Assembly: GCF_000499845.2 (NCBI RefSeq)
Contig: NC_023749.2
Span: forward strand, 35,723,843 to 35,787,842
Reading direction: 5' to 3'
Origin: Phaseolus vulgaris
Lineage: Eukaryota > Streptophyta > Magnoliopsida > Fabales > Fabaceae
DNA: 64,000 nt
Shown: positions 1-11,164 of the stretch, one piece after another
Numbering within the stretch: the stretch's first letter is position 1
How the letters are laid out: every line of letters begins with the position of its first letter
Notes under the pieces: generated by a model
Told to the model about the DNA's origin: nothing
The model's input: the letters and a program-made list of their open reading frames with translations, nothing else
Database searches by the model: none
Position numbers and translations under genes: made by a program

Positions 1-571
1 TTTAATGTTATTAAAATCATAAACAATGTTATGTATGATAGTTTTTCAATAAATAATTACTTTTTTAAAAAGTACATTAATATTTATTATTTAATTTTAT
101 TCAAATAATAAACATTTTTAAGTGTAACATCTAAAAGAATATAAAATAGACTCAAGAGAAAGTGTGTGCATCATTTCAACCTCTTAATACTATATTAAGA
201 ATAAATATGAAAACGATAAAATTCTAGATTATTGCTTTCACGCCTAATTTTATAATTTATCTCTTGATGTCTTTTTATAAGATCCATATACACATGCATT
301 TCCAAATAAAGGATATTCATCAAGAAAGATCTTTCAATGCATGCTCGAAGATCAATATTAAGCAAGTTTTATAAGAGACTAACAACTTTTTTACATAAAT
401 ATCTCACACTTTAATTTCAAGGGTACGAGGTAAGTTCAAAATATCCAAAATCTATGACTCATAGTGTGTTAAATGTGCAATAAATTTCTCTTCAATTTAA
501 AACTACATGATGTCTCAATCTATGTGATTTAGGTCATCTTAGACTTAGGTCATTAGTGAAGTTATGGATCG
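1..571. other. AT-rich flank, no gene seen
   Basis: AT-rich sequence left of the first retrotransposon. I see no open frame, RNA gene or recognisable repeat in it. It is the presumed target DNA of the Tat element, but I found no clear target-site duplication linking it to the sequence after 9883. Confidence 0.5.
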
Positions 572-1469
572 TGTACCGACCAGTCCTCGGGTGTCGTTGA
601 ATGCTAGTGGACGTGGGGCCACGTAAGTTGGGTCCCTCGAGCGGCATGGGCCAACGCCTTGCAGACGACACGCCCAGGGTGTCGAGGAGTGGTCAGGCCT
701 CGGTCATGTAATGAGGGTGCCTCGCAAACGGTACGCCTAGAGGATCGAGGAGTGGTCAGGCCTCGGTCATCAGGATATGCTAACGTGTCCTCGGACCTCG
801 GCAAGTCAAACAGCGAAGCTGGGCCACGAGAGGTGGATCCCAGACAACACACCAGTTACCAGTAGGGAGAAGCCTAGATCACGAGGGGTCCATGCGTGTG
901 GTGTGGATGACGCATTCAGGCATAACACAAGTAAAGAGCCACTGGAAGAGATAAGGCCCGTAAGGGTTACGTTCCATGGTAAACTGCATGCATGGCACGT
1001 GAACATCTAGGCGACTCCCAGGACGGATGGCCTCAGAGATTAGGTGCACAAGTTGGTACCCAGGTGGTCATCCCGTTAGAGGTTGCACTCCAGTAAGGGA
1101 GCCTTACGTGTTAGATTGCCCTAAGAGTGGATGATAGTGCCACTAAGGCACACCCTCAGTAACCCTAATTATAGTTAGCGAAAACAGTGGAAACCCTAAA
1201 GTATAAAAGGGGTAGTATCAAACCTAATGAGGGACGCTAATTCTTACGCAGCTTTAGGCTACACACACAGAGAGCTTTACACAACTAAGTTTCGGTGTTT
1301 CCTAGCCCTAAGATTGACTTGAGCGTCAGAGTGCAAACGGCCTCTAGGGCCCCCTTTTTCTTTGCATTTTCAGGTGTTTGATTGAAGGAAGGCACGAACG
1401 AAGGCAGGGATAATCGGGCGTGTGATCATCGTAGACGTACAAAGGCAATTGAGTCAACCGGCAGGTACA
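572..1469 (+). repeat. 5' LTR of the Tat element
   Basis: An 898-bp repeat beginning TGTACCGACC and ending GGTACA; it matches 8976-9883. It contains two copies of a 25-bp sequence (683-707 and 746-770, spacing 63 bp), conserved in the 3' LTR at 9087-9111 and 9150-9174. A TATA-like box lies at about 1202. The sequence is GC-richer than its surroundings. Confidence 0.9.
1202..1212 (+). promoter_or_regulatory. TATA-like box of the Tat 5' LTR
   Basis: TATAAAAGGGG lies in the second half of the LTR and is repeated in the 3' LTR at about 9617. Its position fits a Pol II start at the U3/R boundary. This is inferred from position and motif only. Confidence 0.6.
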
Positions 1470-1489
1470 TTTGGCGCCCACCGTGGGGC
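1470..1489 (+). other. Primer-binding site of the Tat element
   Basis: Directly after the 5' LTR comes TTTGGCGCCCACCGTGGGGC. It begins with the TGG that pairs with a tRNA 3' CCA end. TTGGCGCC-type sites are usual in Tat elements. I do not assign the tRNA. Confidence 0.7.
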
Positions 1490-1538
1490 ACGATCTAAAA
1501 CGTTGTCCCATCCGCAAGAACAGGAAAGATCAACCAAG

Positions 1539-2869
1539 ATGAGATATACGAAGCAAGGATTTGTTGCACCGAATGGAGGCGAAAGTCTCACCCTGCAATA
1601 GATCATGGAAACGATGCAGGCTCTCCAAGAAACGGTGGCTGCATCAAGAGGGAATCAAGAACGCATCCAGATTGATCTGGCTACGTCGCTGGCAAGGAAT
1701 GAAGAATTGCAAAGAACCAACGAGGAATTGCGTAGGGGGTTGCGGAATTAAGAAGGGGAACGTGAGGTGGAAGATCAAGAACCTACGACACCATCCAGGA
1801 ATTTCCCAATGCCTTTCTCGCAAGCGATCATGGACGCTGTGATACCAGCCACGTTCGTGAAGCCCAAAGCCACCTTCACAGGGGTAGAGGACCCAGAGGC
1901 TCATCTCACGACCTTCCATACGCAGATGATGTTGGTTGGGGGCTCTGACGCGGTGCGATGCAAGCTGTTCATGAGTACACTAGTGGGAACGGCGATGGAT
2001 TGGTTCATCAGCCTCTCTGATGGCCACGTGATGTCATTCGCGCAATTGTCTAAGTTGTTCAAAGAGCAATACATCGCGAATCGGGCTCCCCCACCCATTT
2101 TTTACAACCTTTTTGACGTAAGACAGTGTCAGGGAGAGTCCTTGAAGGAATTCCTCAACCATTTTGGGGCGCAGGTGGTGAGGCTGAACACCAAGGATGA
2201 AACCATGATGGTGCATGCGTTCAGGAAGGGAATTGTGCCTGGACCCTTCAGCGAATCACTCATCAAGAACCGCCCCAAAACTTTCGATGAGATAAGGCGT
2301 CGAGCGGTGGCTCACATTGTCGCGGAGGGAGAAGTCAATGAGAAGCGCACATGCGTTGTCCCTACGCGCCCACGAGCACCAGGCCGACCTCAACCCCTGG
2401 GGGTGCATGAGGCAACAACAGAGAAGAGGGCTCTAGCGAAGCAGCAGCCTTACGAGCCCAGGAAGCCCAGACTAGGGGCCGCACAAGGGAGAATGTGCCA
2501 CCTAGGCACAACGTTGTGGTAGAATTGAAGGACCTAATCGTCGTCCCCAACATAGCGGAGAGGTCGAAGATATCCGCTAAGACTGACAAGAAGTTAGGGC
2601 CTAACAACAACGCCTGATGCGAGTTCCACCAAGCGTTTGGCCACCCCTTACTCAACTGCTTGGCGTTGGGACATCAGTTAGACGAGTTGGTGAAGAATGG
2701 TTTCCTAAAGAATTACCTGGTGGAGTCACTGGGAGCCCAGAACTCGACAACGTTAGGAGAGGATCAGGGACACGAGATACCCGTACATGGCGAAATCCAC
2801 ATAATTGCAGTGGTTTCTCAGACGGAGGGTGCACCGCTTCTCAGCGGAAGAAGTATGCACGAGCAGTAA
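1539..2869 (+). pseudogene. gag of the Tat element (broken)
   Basis: The first ATG at 1539 opens a frame broken by TAG at 1599 and TAA near 1749. The frame then stays open to 2522. The first part is rich in Gln, Glu, Leu and Arg and could form a coiled coil. The core (about 1820-2330) is a retrotransposon gag domain of the Tat type, with motifs such as MDAVIPATF and GTAMDWF. Past a stop and frame change at 2520-2600 there is a zinc-binding remnant, CEFHQAFGHPLLNC (about 2619-2660), then MALGHQLDELVKNGF. Gag would normally build the virus-like particle around the element's RNA. Here it is a relic. Confidence 0.8.
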
Positions 2870-2940
2870 TGTTAGTAGAGGCGCAAGAGGCAGATGAAGA
2901 TCTCAACGTCAATCTTGTCTTCACAAAGGCTGATCTCTGA

Positions 2941-4383
2941 GATGTTGTTCCCCATGATAATGACCCAGTGGTGATCTCAGTAGTGACCGTAAGGAGAAAG
3001 GTACACCGTGTACTGGTAGACCAGGGAAGCTCGGCAGACGTGATGTTCTGGACGACCTTCAATAAGCTGCAGTTGTCCCCTGATCAACTGAGGCCTTATA
3101 TTGGCTGCTTGTACGGTTTTGCGGGAGACCAGGTGGAGGTGCGTGGGCACTTAGAGTTGAGGACCACCTTCACTGATGGTGTTGCGTCCCGTGCGGAGAA
3201 CATCAGGTACCTCGTCGTCAATGCCCCCTCCACATATAACATACTGTTGGGTAGACCTACGTTGAACAGGTTGAGGGCGGTGGCATCGACGAGGCACATG
3301 AAGATGAAGTTGCCCGACTTGGGAGGAAAGGTGATAACCATCAAGTCAGACCAGAAGGAGACTAAGAGATGTTACGAAAACAACCTCAAGACCAAGAGAG
3401 GGGTGTTCATGGTCACCACCAGGGCACCGAGTGAAGAAAGAATCACCCCTGCAAAGATCGCCTGTGCAGAGATCACCTGGGAAAGGCAACCCGAGCTAGC
3501 AGGAGAAGTCCTGGAGAGGGAGATTGGGGGAAAGACGTTCAAACTTGGCAAATCACTAGGCCAAGTAGCGCAGGACCAGATCCCCGAGGTCATAGCACGA
3601 CATCTGGATGTCTTCGGATGGACCGCCTCAGACATGCCAAGCATAAACTCATACTTCTTGTGCCACCACCTCACCATGGACCCCAAGGTCAGGCCTGTCC
3701 GTCAGAGAAGAAGGAAGTTCAACGAAGAAAGGCGGCAGGTCATAAAAGAAGAGACGAAGAAGTTGTTGAGCGCCGACCACATAAGGGAGATCCAGTACCC
3801 TGAGTGGTTGGCAAACGTGGTCTTGGTGAAGAAGGCCAATGGAAAGTGGAGGATGTGTGTCGACTTCACAGACCTCAACAAAGCTTGTCCGAAGGACTTG
3901 TATCCTCTACCAAGCATTGACGCCTTGGTGGACAGCGCCTCGGGCTGCAGAATGCTCAGCTTCCTGGATGCTTTTTCTGGATACAACCAGATTAAGATGC
4001 ATCCCAGGGACGAATGCAAGACAACGTTCATGATAGATCTATCTTGCTACTATTACATGGTGATGCCCTTTGGGTTAAAGAATGCAGACACCACCTACCA
4101 GAGGCTAATGGATAGAGTGCTCGCACCCATGATAAGGCGAAACGTGCAGGCCTATATGGACGACATGGTGGTGACCTCACAGGTGAAAGATCAGCATGTG
4201 GCTGATTTAGAAGAGCTATTTACGACAATAACTAAGTACAGACTGAAGCTGAACCCCGAAAAGTGTGTGTTCGGGGTGGAAGCGGGTAAGTTCTTAGGTT
4301 TCCTACTCACCGAGCGTGGGATAGAGGCAAACCCCGAGAAGTGCGCTGCAATCCTCACGATGAGAAGCCCAATCTCCGTGTAG
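2941..4383 (+). pseudogene. Protease and reverse transcriptase of the Tat element
   Basis: The longest open stretch of the element (about 480 codons) has no convincing start, since the frame simply opens after an upstream stop. The aspartic protease is near its beginning (LVDQGSSADVMFW, D-Q-G in place of the usual D-T-G, normal for Tat). RT follows with KWRMCVDFTDLNKACPKD, MPFGLKNA and the catalytic YMDDMVV near 4155. A TAG at 4381 ends it before the RT thumb and connection regions. The enzyme would copy element RNA into DNA. This copy is truncated. Confidence 0.85.
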
Positions 4384-5315
4384 GAGGTGCAACAATTGAC
4401 AGGGCGGATGGCCGCTTTGTCTAGATTTGTATCAGCTGGAGGAGACAATGGTCACCCTTACTTCCAATGTCTGAGGAGGAACAACAGGTTCATCTGAACC
4501 AGAAAGTGCGAAGAGGCGTTCCTCAAGTTGAAGGAGTACCTGACCAGTCCCCATTGTGCAAGCTACAGTTGGGTACTCCACTCCGCATATACTTCGCTCT
4601 AACGGAGCGGGCGATCAATTCGGTCCTTGTGCAGGAGTAGGACCAAGTGCAGAAGCCTATATACTTTGTGAGCAAAGTATTGTAAGGGACTGAGGTAAGA
4701 TACCAGGTCGTAGAGAAGGCAGCCTTAGCAGTGGTATTCTCAGCTAGGTGACTTCGCCATTATTTCCAAAGCTTTACGGTAATGGTGATGATAGACCTGC
4801 CTATCCTCAAGGTGCTACAGAAATCGGATGTGGCGAGAAGGATGGTACGCTGGGAAGTGGAACTTTCGGAGTTCGATGTCCAGTACGAGCCCCGAGGTCC
4901 TATCAAGGATCAGGTCTACGCAGATTTTATGGTAGAGCTCTTCTCAGCAAATGCACACCAAGAGGAAGCCAACTTCCGGTGGGTGCTCTCTGTAGACGGG
5001 TCCTCTAACCAACAAGGCAGCAGGGCAGGCGTCATCTTGGAGGGACCAAATGGGCTATTGATCGAGCAGGCCCTACGGTTCGCCTTCAAGGCCAACAACA
5101 ACCAGTCAGAGTACGAAGCCCTCAACGCTGGCATGCTACTGGGCAAAGATATGGGTGCACAAAGTCTGTTGGCAAAAAGCGACTCCCTATTAGTCATAGG
5201 TCAGGTGATTGAAGAATACCAGGCCAAGGACCCTCAGATTGTCGCATACCTAGGGTATGTCCAGATTCTTAAGGGGTCATTCGTGGTGTTCGAGCTAATG
5301 CATGTCCCAAGATAG
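4384..5315 (+). pseudogene. RT tail and RNase H remnants of the Tat element
   Basis: After the stop at 4381 the RT connection and first RNase H are recognisable only in pieces with several stops (4384-4780). From 4782 a cleaner frame encodes a second RNase-H-like domain (SVDGSSNQQGSRAGVILEG, then NNNQSEYEALNAGM), which fits the extra RNase H found in Tat elements. The frame ends at 5315. The D, E and D of an RNase H fold can be picked out, but the protein has no valid start. Confidence 0.7.
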
Positions 5316-5729
5316 CAGAATGCCCGAGCTTACTTGCTAGCTAAGCTCGCCAGTTTAGGTAAGGGGGGCAGGTAGAGGACGGTCATACAGGATACCCTGA
5401 AGACACCTCCAACTTTCACTGCAGATAACTTGGTGGGGTACACCAGGTCAGCACGATGAGAGGAGGGGCGAGGAGTCTTCGATCACTGACCCAGAAGACA
5501 CTGAAGACTCCCAGGATAAGCATATCCAATCCTGGGGGGAATCGATGCAGGTTTGCCTGGTCAAAGGAGGAGAAACCTGGATGACGCCCTACAAGCGCTT
5601 CTTGGCTGATGGGGTACTCCCATTGGAACCCGCAGAGGCTAGGAAAATAAAGAAAAATTCCTGCCAAGTACACTCTCATTGACGGAGAGCTGTTTAGGCA
5701 CGGGTTCACACACCCAATCTTGTTATGTG

Positions 5730-6805
5730 TAAGCGGAGACCAATGCGTGCGTATAATGGCAGAGCTTCACGAATGGATATGTGGGAGTCATATCATTGGT
5801 TGATCTTTAGCATCGAAGGCCATTCGTGCGGGATATTATTGGCCAACCGTAAGGGAAGACTGCATGAGGTACGCACAGCAGTGCAAGCAGTGTTAGCAAC
5901 ATGCTGACTGGCATAAGGTGCCGCCAGAGGAGCTCAGGTCGATTTACAACCCTTGGCCATTTCATACATGGGGGATCGATATCCTGGGACCCTTTCCTTT
6001 GGTGATAAGGCATATGAAGTACCTCGTGGTTGCCATAGAGTACTTCACGAAGTGGATCGAGGTTGAGCCAGTGGCGCAGATCACGACCCACAAGATCACG
6101 CACTTCGTGTGAAAGAATATAGTGTGTTGCTTCGGGGTGCCGAAGCGTTTGGTGTCTGATAATGGCACATAGTTTGCACGTCAACAGTTGGGCAAGCTAT
6201 GCTCAGAAGTTGGAATAAAGCAGGTGTTTGCATCAGTCGAGCACCCCCAGACAAATGGTCAGGTCGAGTCTGCCAACAGAGTTCTGCTCAAAGGTCTGAA
6301 GAGGAGGCTCGAGAAGGCCAAGGGAATCTAGGCAGAGGAGGTTCCTAGAATTGTGTGGGCTTACCAGACCACTCCCCAGTCCACCACCAAAGAGACACCC
6401 TTCAGCTTGGTGTATGGGTCGGACGCGATGATTCCAATGGAGATCCAGGAGAGCTCGCCACGCTTCCAGCACTTTGTGGCCGAGGAGTCCAACGAAGAGA
6501 GAAAGGTGAATCTGGACCTACTGGATGAAGTCATGGAGGAAGCAAGAATTAAAGTTGAAGCATTAAAGAGAAAGGTGGAGTATAAGCATAGCTCAAAGCT
6601 GAAGCCTCGTCAGTTCCAGGTCACCGACCTGGTGATGCGGAAGGCCCACCCATATCAGCTAGAGAACAAGTTGTCCCCCAAGTGGACTGGTCCTTTCAAA
6701 TTGACAGAGGCCCTTGGGAATGGGGTATACAGGCTTGAGACGCTGGAGGGAGGCACGATTCCTCGTACATGGAATGCGACCAACCTTAAGTTTTATTTCA
6801 GTTGA
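5730..6805 (+). pseudogene. Integrase of the Tat element (broken by stops)
   Basis: A zinc-finger region (about 5755-5905) precedes the catalytic core. The three acidic positions are visible in WGIDILGPF (about 5970), LVSDNGT (about 6150) and NGQVESANR (about 6257). In-frame stops occur at about 5904, 6111, 6169 and 6330. The C-terminal region (6353-6805) is open and ends ATNLKFYFS, typical for Tat. Integrase would insert the DNA copy into the genome. This one is inactive. Confidence 0.8.
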
Positions 6806-6924
6806 ACTGTAGCATTGTACATAGTTCTTAGGGGACGCTCTTTTTCCCTTATAAGAGTTTTTTAACAAGGTCACCCAATAAATTTCAATTGAAGTATCTT
6901 CGCGAGTGTTTGCACAATGCAGTT

Positions 6925-7850
6925 ATGAACCTGTCTACTTGCGTTAGAGGTCTCGAGCGAGGGAAAGGTAGGTTCGTAGAGAATGCCTTCCCCCTCAAGT
7001 GAGAACGCCAAGGTTGGACGAAATGGTTCACCAGAGAAATCCTCCTTCACCTTCGAGCGAATACGAGGTCAGATACGAACTTTTCCTTTGCGTTAGAGGT
7101 CGCGGGAGTGGGAAGGGTATGTTCGCAGAGAACACCCCCCTCCTCGAGTGAGAGCGCCAAGGTTGAATGAAACAGTTCACCAGTGAAATTATCCTTCGCC
7201 TTTGAGCGAAGGTAAGGTCAGTTACGAACCGTTCGCTTGGGTTCGAAGTCTTGAGAGTGGGAAGGGTAGGTTCGTAGAGAACACCTCCCCCTCGAGTGAG
7301 AACACCAAGAATGAACAGGTGTGGTTCACCAGAGAAATCCTCCTTCGCCTTTTAGCGAATGTGAGGTCAGATACGAGTCATCCCCTTGCGTTAGAGGTCT
7401 CGAGCGCGAGAAAGGTAAGTTCGCAGAGAACGCCTCCCCCTCGAGTGAGAACGCCAAGGTTGAACAACGCAGTTCACAATTAAGTCCTCCCCTGACTTTA
7501 AGCAAGCGCGAGGCCAGCTTGGAACCTTCCCCAGGGGTTAGAAGTCTCAAGGGCAAGAGGGATGGTTCATAGAGAGCTCCCCCCTCCCCTTTGAGTGAGA
7601 ACGCCAGGGGAAAAAAGTAAGGTTCACTAGTTAAATCCTCCCTAGACTTTATACAGCAAGAACGAGGTCAGTGTGAGTTTCACCTCGGGCTAGAAGTCTC
7701 GAGACTGGGCAGGATGGTTCGTAGAGCGCCTCCCTCTTGAGCAGGAACGCCAAGACGAGGGCATCATGACTCGCCAACGATATTAGTAAAGCGCCTCCTT
7801 GCTCAGTAAGGTAGGAGCGAGGTCAGTTAGAAGGTCTCTCTCTGCCACGC
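6925..7850 (+). repeat. About 149-bp tandem repeat array in the Tat 3' region
   Basis: The motif GCGTTAGAGGTCTCGAG recurs with variation at 6941, 7090, 7239, 7388, about 7534 and about 7687. Spacings are 149, 149, 149, about 146 and about 153. Each unit also carries a GAGTGAGAACGCCAAGG-like block and a GTTCACCAG block. At least six units are present and the last ones are more decayed. The array lies between the end of pol and the 3' LTR and is part of the element, not host DNA. Confidence 0.85.
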
Positions 7851-8205
7851 CTTATGGAGTAGGTACGAAGAGCGGCCACCAAAAGTTCCCTCACCTTTGC
7901 CTACTGGGGCAAGTTCAGGTTAGTATGCAAAATCCCGCTACCTAATGAGTATACGGTAGAATGGGGCAGGGAAGCGTGCTACCTAATGTTCAAGTGTTTG
8001 TCAAAGGCGTTGTTAAAAAGCGTCAGCGCGAGGTACAACAGTTAATAGTTGAAGACGAAGAACGCAAATTAAAGCAAGTTATGCGCAGCGTTCAAACAGT
8101 TCAAGTCATGCAAGTTTAAAGCAGATAAACAGCTCAGATAGTTGAAAGTAAGTAAAACATTTATAAATATGAAGGAATATTGTATGCTAGAAGACCAAAT
8201 ACAAG

Positions 8206-8418
8206 CTAAGATGGTGGAGCCCGTGGCACGATCTGCCCATCCACGACGTGATTCGACATCGCGAAGGGCGAGGCGTCCATCTCAGGATGCACACAGGCAA
8301 CCTGAGCAAAGGCGTCCTCGAACCCTGCGGCGTACGCGTCGACAACGTCTTCAATAAGCTCAACATCGGCTTTCTTGAAATTCTCGGCCTGTTGACGTTC
8401 AAGCCATCTCAAAGAAAG
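8206..8418 (-). other. Antisense open frame in the Tat 3' region
   Basis: An open frame of about 70 codons on the strand opposite to gag-pol. It begins just after a pyrimidine-rich tract ending in AG (8419-8420), which looks like a 3' splice site. The peptide contains AGFEDAFAQVACVHPEMD and HVVDGQIVPR. Tat relatives such as Grande are known to carry antisense genes in this region, so this may be the last exon of one. Function is unknown. It could also be captured host sequence. Confidence 0.45.
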
Positions 8419-8958
8419 CTAAAAAGCAAGAAAAGAAAAGAAGAAAACGAAGGTTTAGAAAATGGTGATAGCGTAATTCAGCAAAAACAGAAAAAACCCC
8501 ACACTCGAAGAAGAAACTCAGAAAAACAGGGGAATAGAGGAAAGGAAGAGGAAACCACAAATGCAAAGAATTTAAACAATCCCAGCCAGTTATCAAGCAG
8601 CGAAATCGAAAAATAAGGGCGATCAAAGGATAAAGTTCATAGCTTTCAATCAATGTCGGTTAAAAGTTCTAGGCTTTGTAAAAGGAAAGGCGAGAGCGCT
8701 CGAGGAAGAAGATGAAGCAATCAAAGGTGTTTCTGAGAATAATGGAACAGTGATTGGAAGCGCGCGTTTTCGAATACTTAACGTAAACTAAGAAGCGCAA
8801 GCGACGTTAAGTCCTGGTCTTTGATCAAGACATGTGTGCGCAGATTAAAATGGGCACAGAGAAATGTCACTTCGGTGTACTGTTCACATCCTGTCACATA
8901 GAGCCACGTAGGTCGCCAGGGGCGAGGACTTAGTCTCTTCGCTGAACAATTTAACAGC

Positions 8959-8975
8959 TGGAGACTGGGGGCTTG
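8959..8975 (+). other. Polypurine tract of the Tat element
   Basis: TGGAGACTGGGGGCT sits directly before the 3' LTR, where plus-strand DNA synthesis is primed. Two bases (TG) separate it from the TGTACC boundary, so the LTR might begin at TGTGTACC (8974). Confidence 0.65.
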
Positions 8976-9883
8976 TGTACCGACCAGTCCTCGGGTGTCG
9001 TTGACTGCTAGTGGACGTGGGGCCACGTAAGCTAGGCCCCACGAGCGGCATGGGCCAGCACCTTGCAGACGACACGCCCAGGGTGTCGAGGAGTGGTCAG
9101 GCCTCAGTCATGTAATGAGGGTGCCTCGCAAACGGTACGCCTAGAGGATCGAGGAGTGGTCAGGCCTCGGTCATCAGGATATGCTGACGTGTCGTCGGAC
9201 CTCGGCAAGTCAAACAGCGAAGCTGGGCCATGAGAGGTGGATCCCAGACAACACACCAGTTACCAGTAGGGAGAAGCCTAGATCACGAGGGGCCCATGCT
9301 TGTGGTGTGGATGACGCATTCAGGCGTAACACAAGTAAAGAGCCACTGGAAGAGATAAGGCCCGTAAGGGTTACGTTCCAATGGTAAACTGCATGCATGG
9401 CACGTGAACAGTTAAGGGACTCCCAGGACAGATGGCCTCAGAGATTAGGTACACAAGTTGGTACCCAGGTGGTCATCCCGTCAGAGGTTGAACTCTAGTA
9501 AGGGAGCCTTACGCGCTAGATTGCCCTAAGAGTGGGTGATAGCGGCGCTAAGGCACACCCTTAGTAACCCTAATTACGGTTAGCAGAAACATTGGAAACA
9601 GTGGAAACCTTAAAGTATAAAAGGGGCAGTATCAAACCTAATGAGGGACGTTAATTCTTACGCAGCTTTAGGATACACACACACAGAGCTTTATACAGCT
9701 AAGTTTTGGTGTTTCCTAGCCCTAAGATTGACTTGAGCGTCGGAGTGCAAACGGCCTCTAGGGCGCCCTTTGTCTTTGCATTTTCAGGTGTTTGATCGAA
9801 GGAAGGTACGAACGAAGGCAGGGATAATCAGGCATGTGATCGTCGGAGATGTACAAAGGCAATCGAGTCAACCGACATGTACA
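8976..9883 (+). repeat. 3' LTR of the Tat element
   Basis: A 908-bp copy of the 572-1469 repeat, ending ACATGTACA. Small indels and about fifty substitutions separate the two. Many are C/T or G/A transitions. Confidence 0.9.
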
Positions 9884-10050
9884 AATCTCTTTCATAGGTT
9901 CTAATACATAATACACCATCTTATACTACAATTCACACATCATCTTATATTCATGTCTCTAATTTACACATTACTCAAAACATGTCATTTACATTTCAAT
10001 TCCATGTATACACACACATTTATCACAATTTGCCCAAATTAAATAAGTAA
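9884..10050. other. Short AT-rich spacer between two retrotransposons
   Basis: Non-coding host or older repeat sequence. No feature recognised. Confidence 0.5.
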
Positions 10051-10197
10051 ATCATTTAAGTATATGATTCAACAATTTCTACATATAAACATACATGTAC
10101 GTAATCTAAATATCCATAAAAACTAGGAAAATCCACTTGAATATGTGCGTAAGATGATACCTTGGCTTACGTGAAGAAAATTAACTTGTGTGAGGAT
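10051..10197 (+). repeat. Left copy of a 147-bp duplication flanking the CRM-type element
   Basis: This segment, from ATCATTTAAG to TGAGGAT, is repeated without visible change at 17929-18075, immediately outside the right LTR. It stops exactly at the left LTR border. See the finding on the target duplication. Confidence 0.9.
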
Positions 10198-10901
10198 TGA
10201 TGGCATTTTCATGTGTTCTTCTTGAATCAAAGTAGAAAATAAGGTGCGAAAGCAATGGGTGAGATGATCAAGACCCTCCTAGGAGTTGTGTTGGCCTTGT
10301 AGGTGCATGATGAGTATGGTGTTTGAGTGGTTCGGCCAGCTCAAGGGAGAAGGTGAAAGGATTGAAGTTTAGAGCCTAGATTTCTAGGAGAAGTAAAGCT
10401 TGTGCACAAAAATGGCAGCATAACCTTACTCAATTAAACTTGAAAAATACAATGAGATAGCTTTCCTATTTATAAGCTATCTTGGACGTAAATGTTAAGC
10501 TATCTTCTAAGGAAAAGAAAACCAAAATTACATCTAAATGCTAAGCCATGTGCCATGTGCAATGACCGACCACACAACCCTAGTTTCTAGAATGTTTCCA
10601 TCAAAAGTGCTTTCTACACTATCCTATCTACTAAGTACCCCTAATGGGCCTTTATGCAAACATATACAAAGCCTTCTCTCTTCCATCCGTGGCTTCATTT
10701 ACTTGTGTGTGAGCATGTTTGGCCATGGATCTTGTAAGGGGGCCTAGACGGTCTAGCTCCATGGATAGCCTCCCTCCTTCACGTCCTAGACGCTCACCTT
10801 CACGTCCTAGACGCTCACCTTGGTCGTGGTCTTGGTCTAGACGCTCTCCTTGGCTTGTGCCTTGGCTTCCTTGGGTAGGTGTGCTTGGCTCTCCTCCATC
10901 A
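10198..10901 (-). repeat. 3' LTR of the CRM-like element
   Basis: A 704-bp LTR, nearly identical to 17229-17932. The element's polyprotein frame continues into it as far as 10652. Inside it, TTCACGTCCTAGACGCTCACC is a 21-bp unit repeated in tandem at about 10788-10829. Confidence 0.93.
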
Positions 10902-11164
10902 TCCCCTCCCCCTTGGAAAGGATTTGTCCTCAAATCCAGCTCGTCATCGTCATTGGTACCTACAAATGGAGAAAGATCAATTACATTAAAAGTGTCATGT
11001 ACTCCATATTCAAGAGGTAGGTCCAACTTATATGCATTGTTGTTGACTCGCTTGAGAACTTGGAAAGGTCCATCACCTCGGGGACTTAGTTTGGACTTCC
11101 TTTGATTTGGAAATCTATCTTTGCGAAGGTGAAGCCAAACTAAGTCTCCTTCCTCAAAAATTAT
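10652..11164 (-). pseudogene. C-terminal tail of the CRM-like polyprotein, extending into the LTR
   Basis: This is in frame with the integrase stretch but separated from it by the TAA at 11165-11167. It begins [15 protein letters not shown] and contains the GPY/F-type module ([18 protein letters not shown]). It continues through an acidic segment and enters the LTR at 10901, ending [13 protein letters not shown]. In CRM elements the integrase C-terminus carries a targeting motif in this region. Whether one is functional here cannot be judged from the sequence. A related tail occurs in the fragment at 55957-56130. Confidence 0.75.
10902..10921 (-). other. Polypurine tract of the CRM-like element
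   Basis: Read on the minus strand this is AAGGGGGAGGGGA, directly before the 3' LTR. It also encodes part of the Gly-rich polyprotein segment. Confidence 0.8.

Larger units (their letters stand above)
572..9883 (+). mobile_element. Ty3/gypsy LTR retrotransposon, Tat-type, degenerate
   Basis: Two long direct repeats (572-1469 and 8976-9883) bracket a primer-binding site, gag, protease, reverse transcriptase, RNase H and integrase, in gypsy order. Tat-type features are the protease motif VDQGSSADV, a second RNase-H-like domain after RT, TTGGCGCC at the primer site, and a long non-coding 3' region holding tandem repeats. The LTRs differ at about fifty positions by eye (about 6%), so the insertion is old. 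The coding region has many stops and shifts, so the copy cannot act autonomously. No convincing target-site duplication is visible (GGATC before, AATCT after). Confidence 0.9.

Noticed and set aside
604..1010. Overlapping open frames in the Tat LTR on both strands
   Set aside because: They lie in non-coding LTR, recur in the 3' LTR with stops, and match no protein domain.
566..9888. Target-site duplication of the Tat element
   Set aside because: GGATC before and AATCT after share too little. Shifting the border by two bases does not help.
10719..11105. Plus-strand frame rich in Ser, Arg and Pro in the CRM-like LTR
   Set aside because: It is the reverse strand of the element's own polyprotein tail and LTR.
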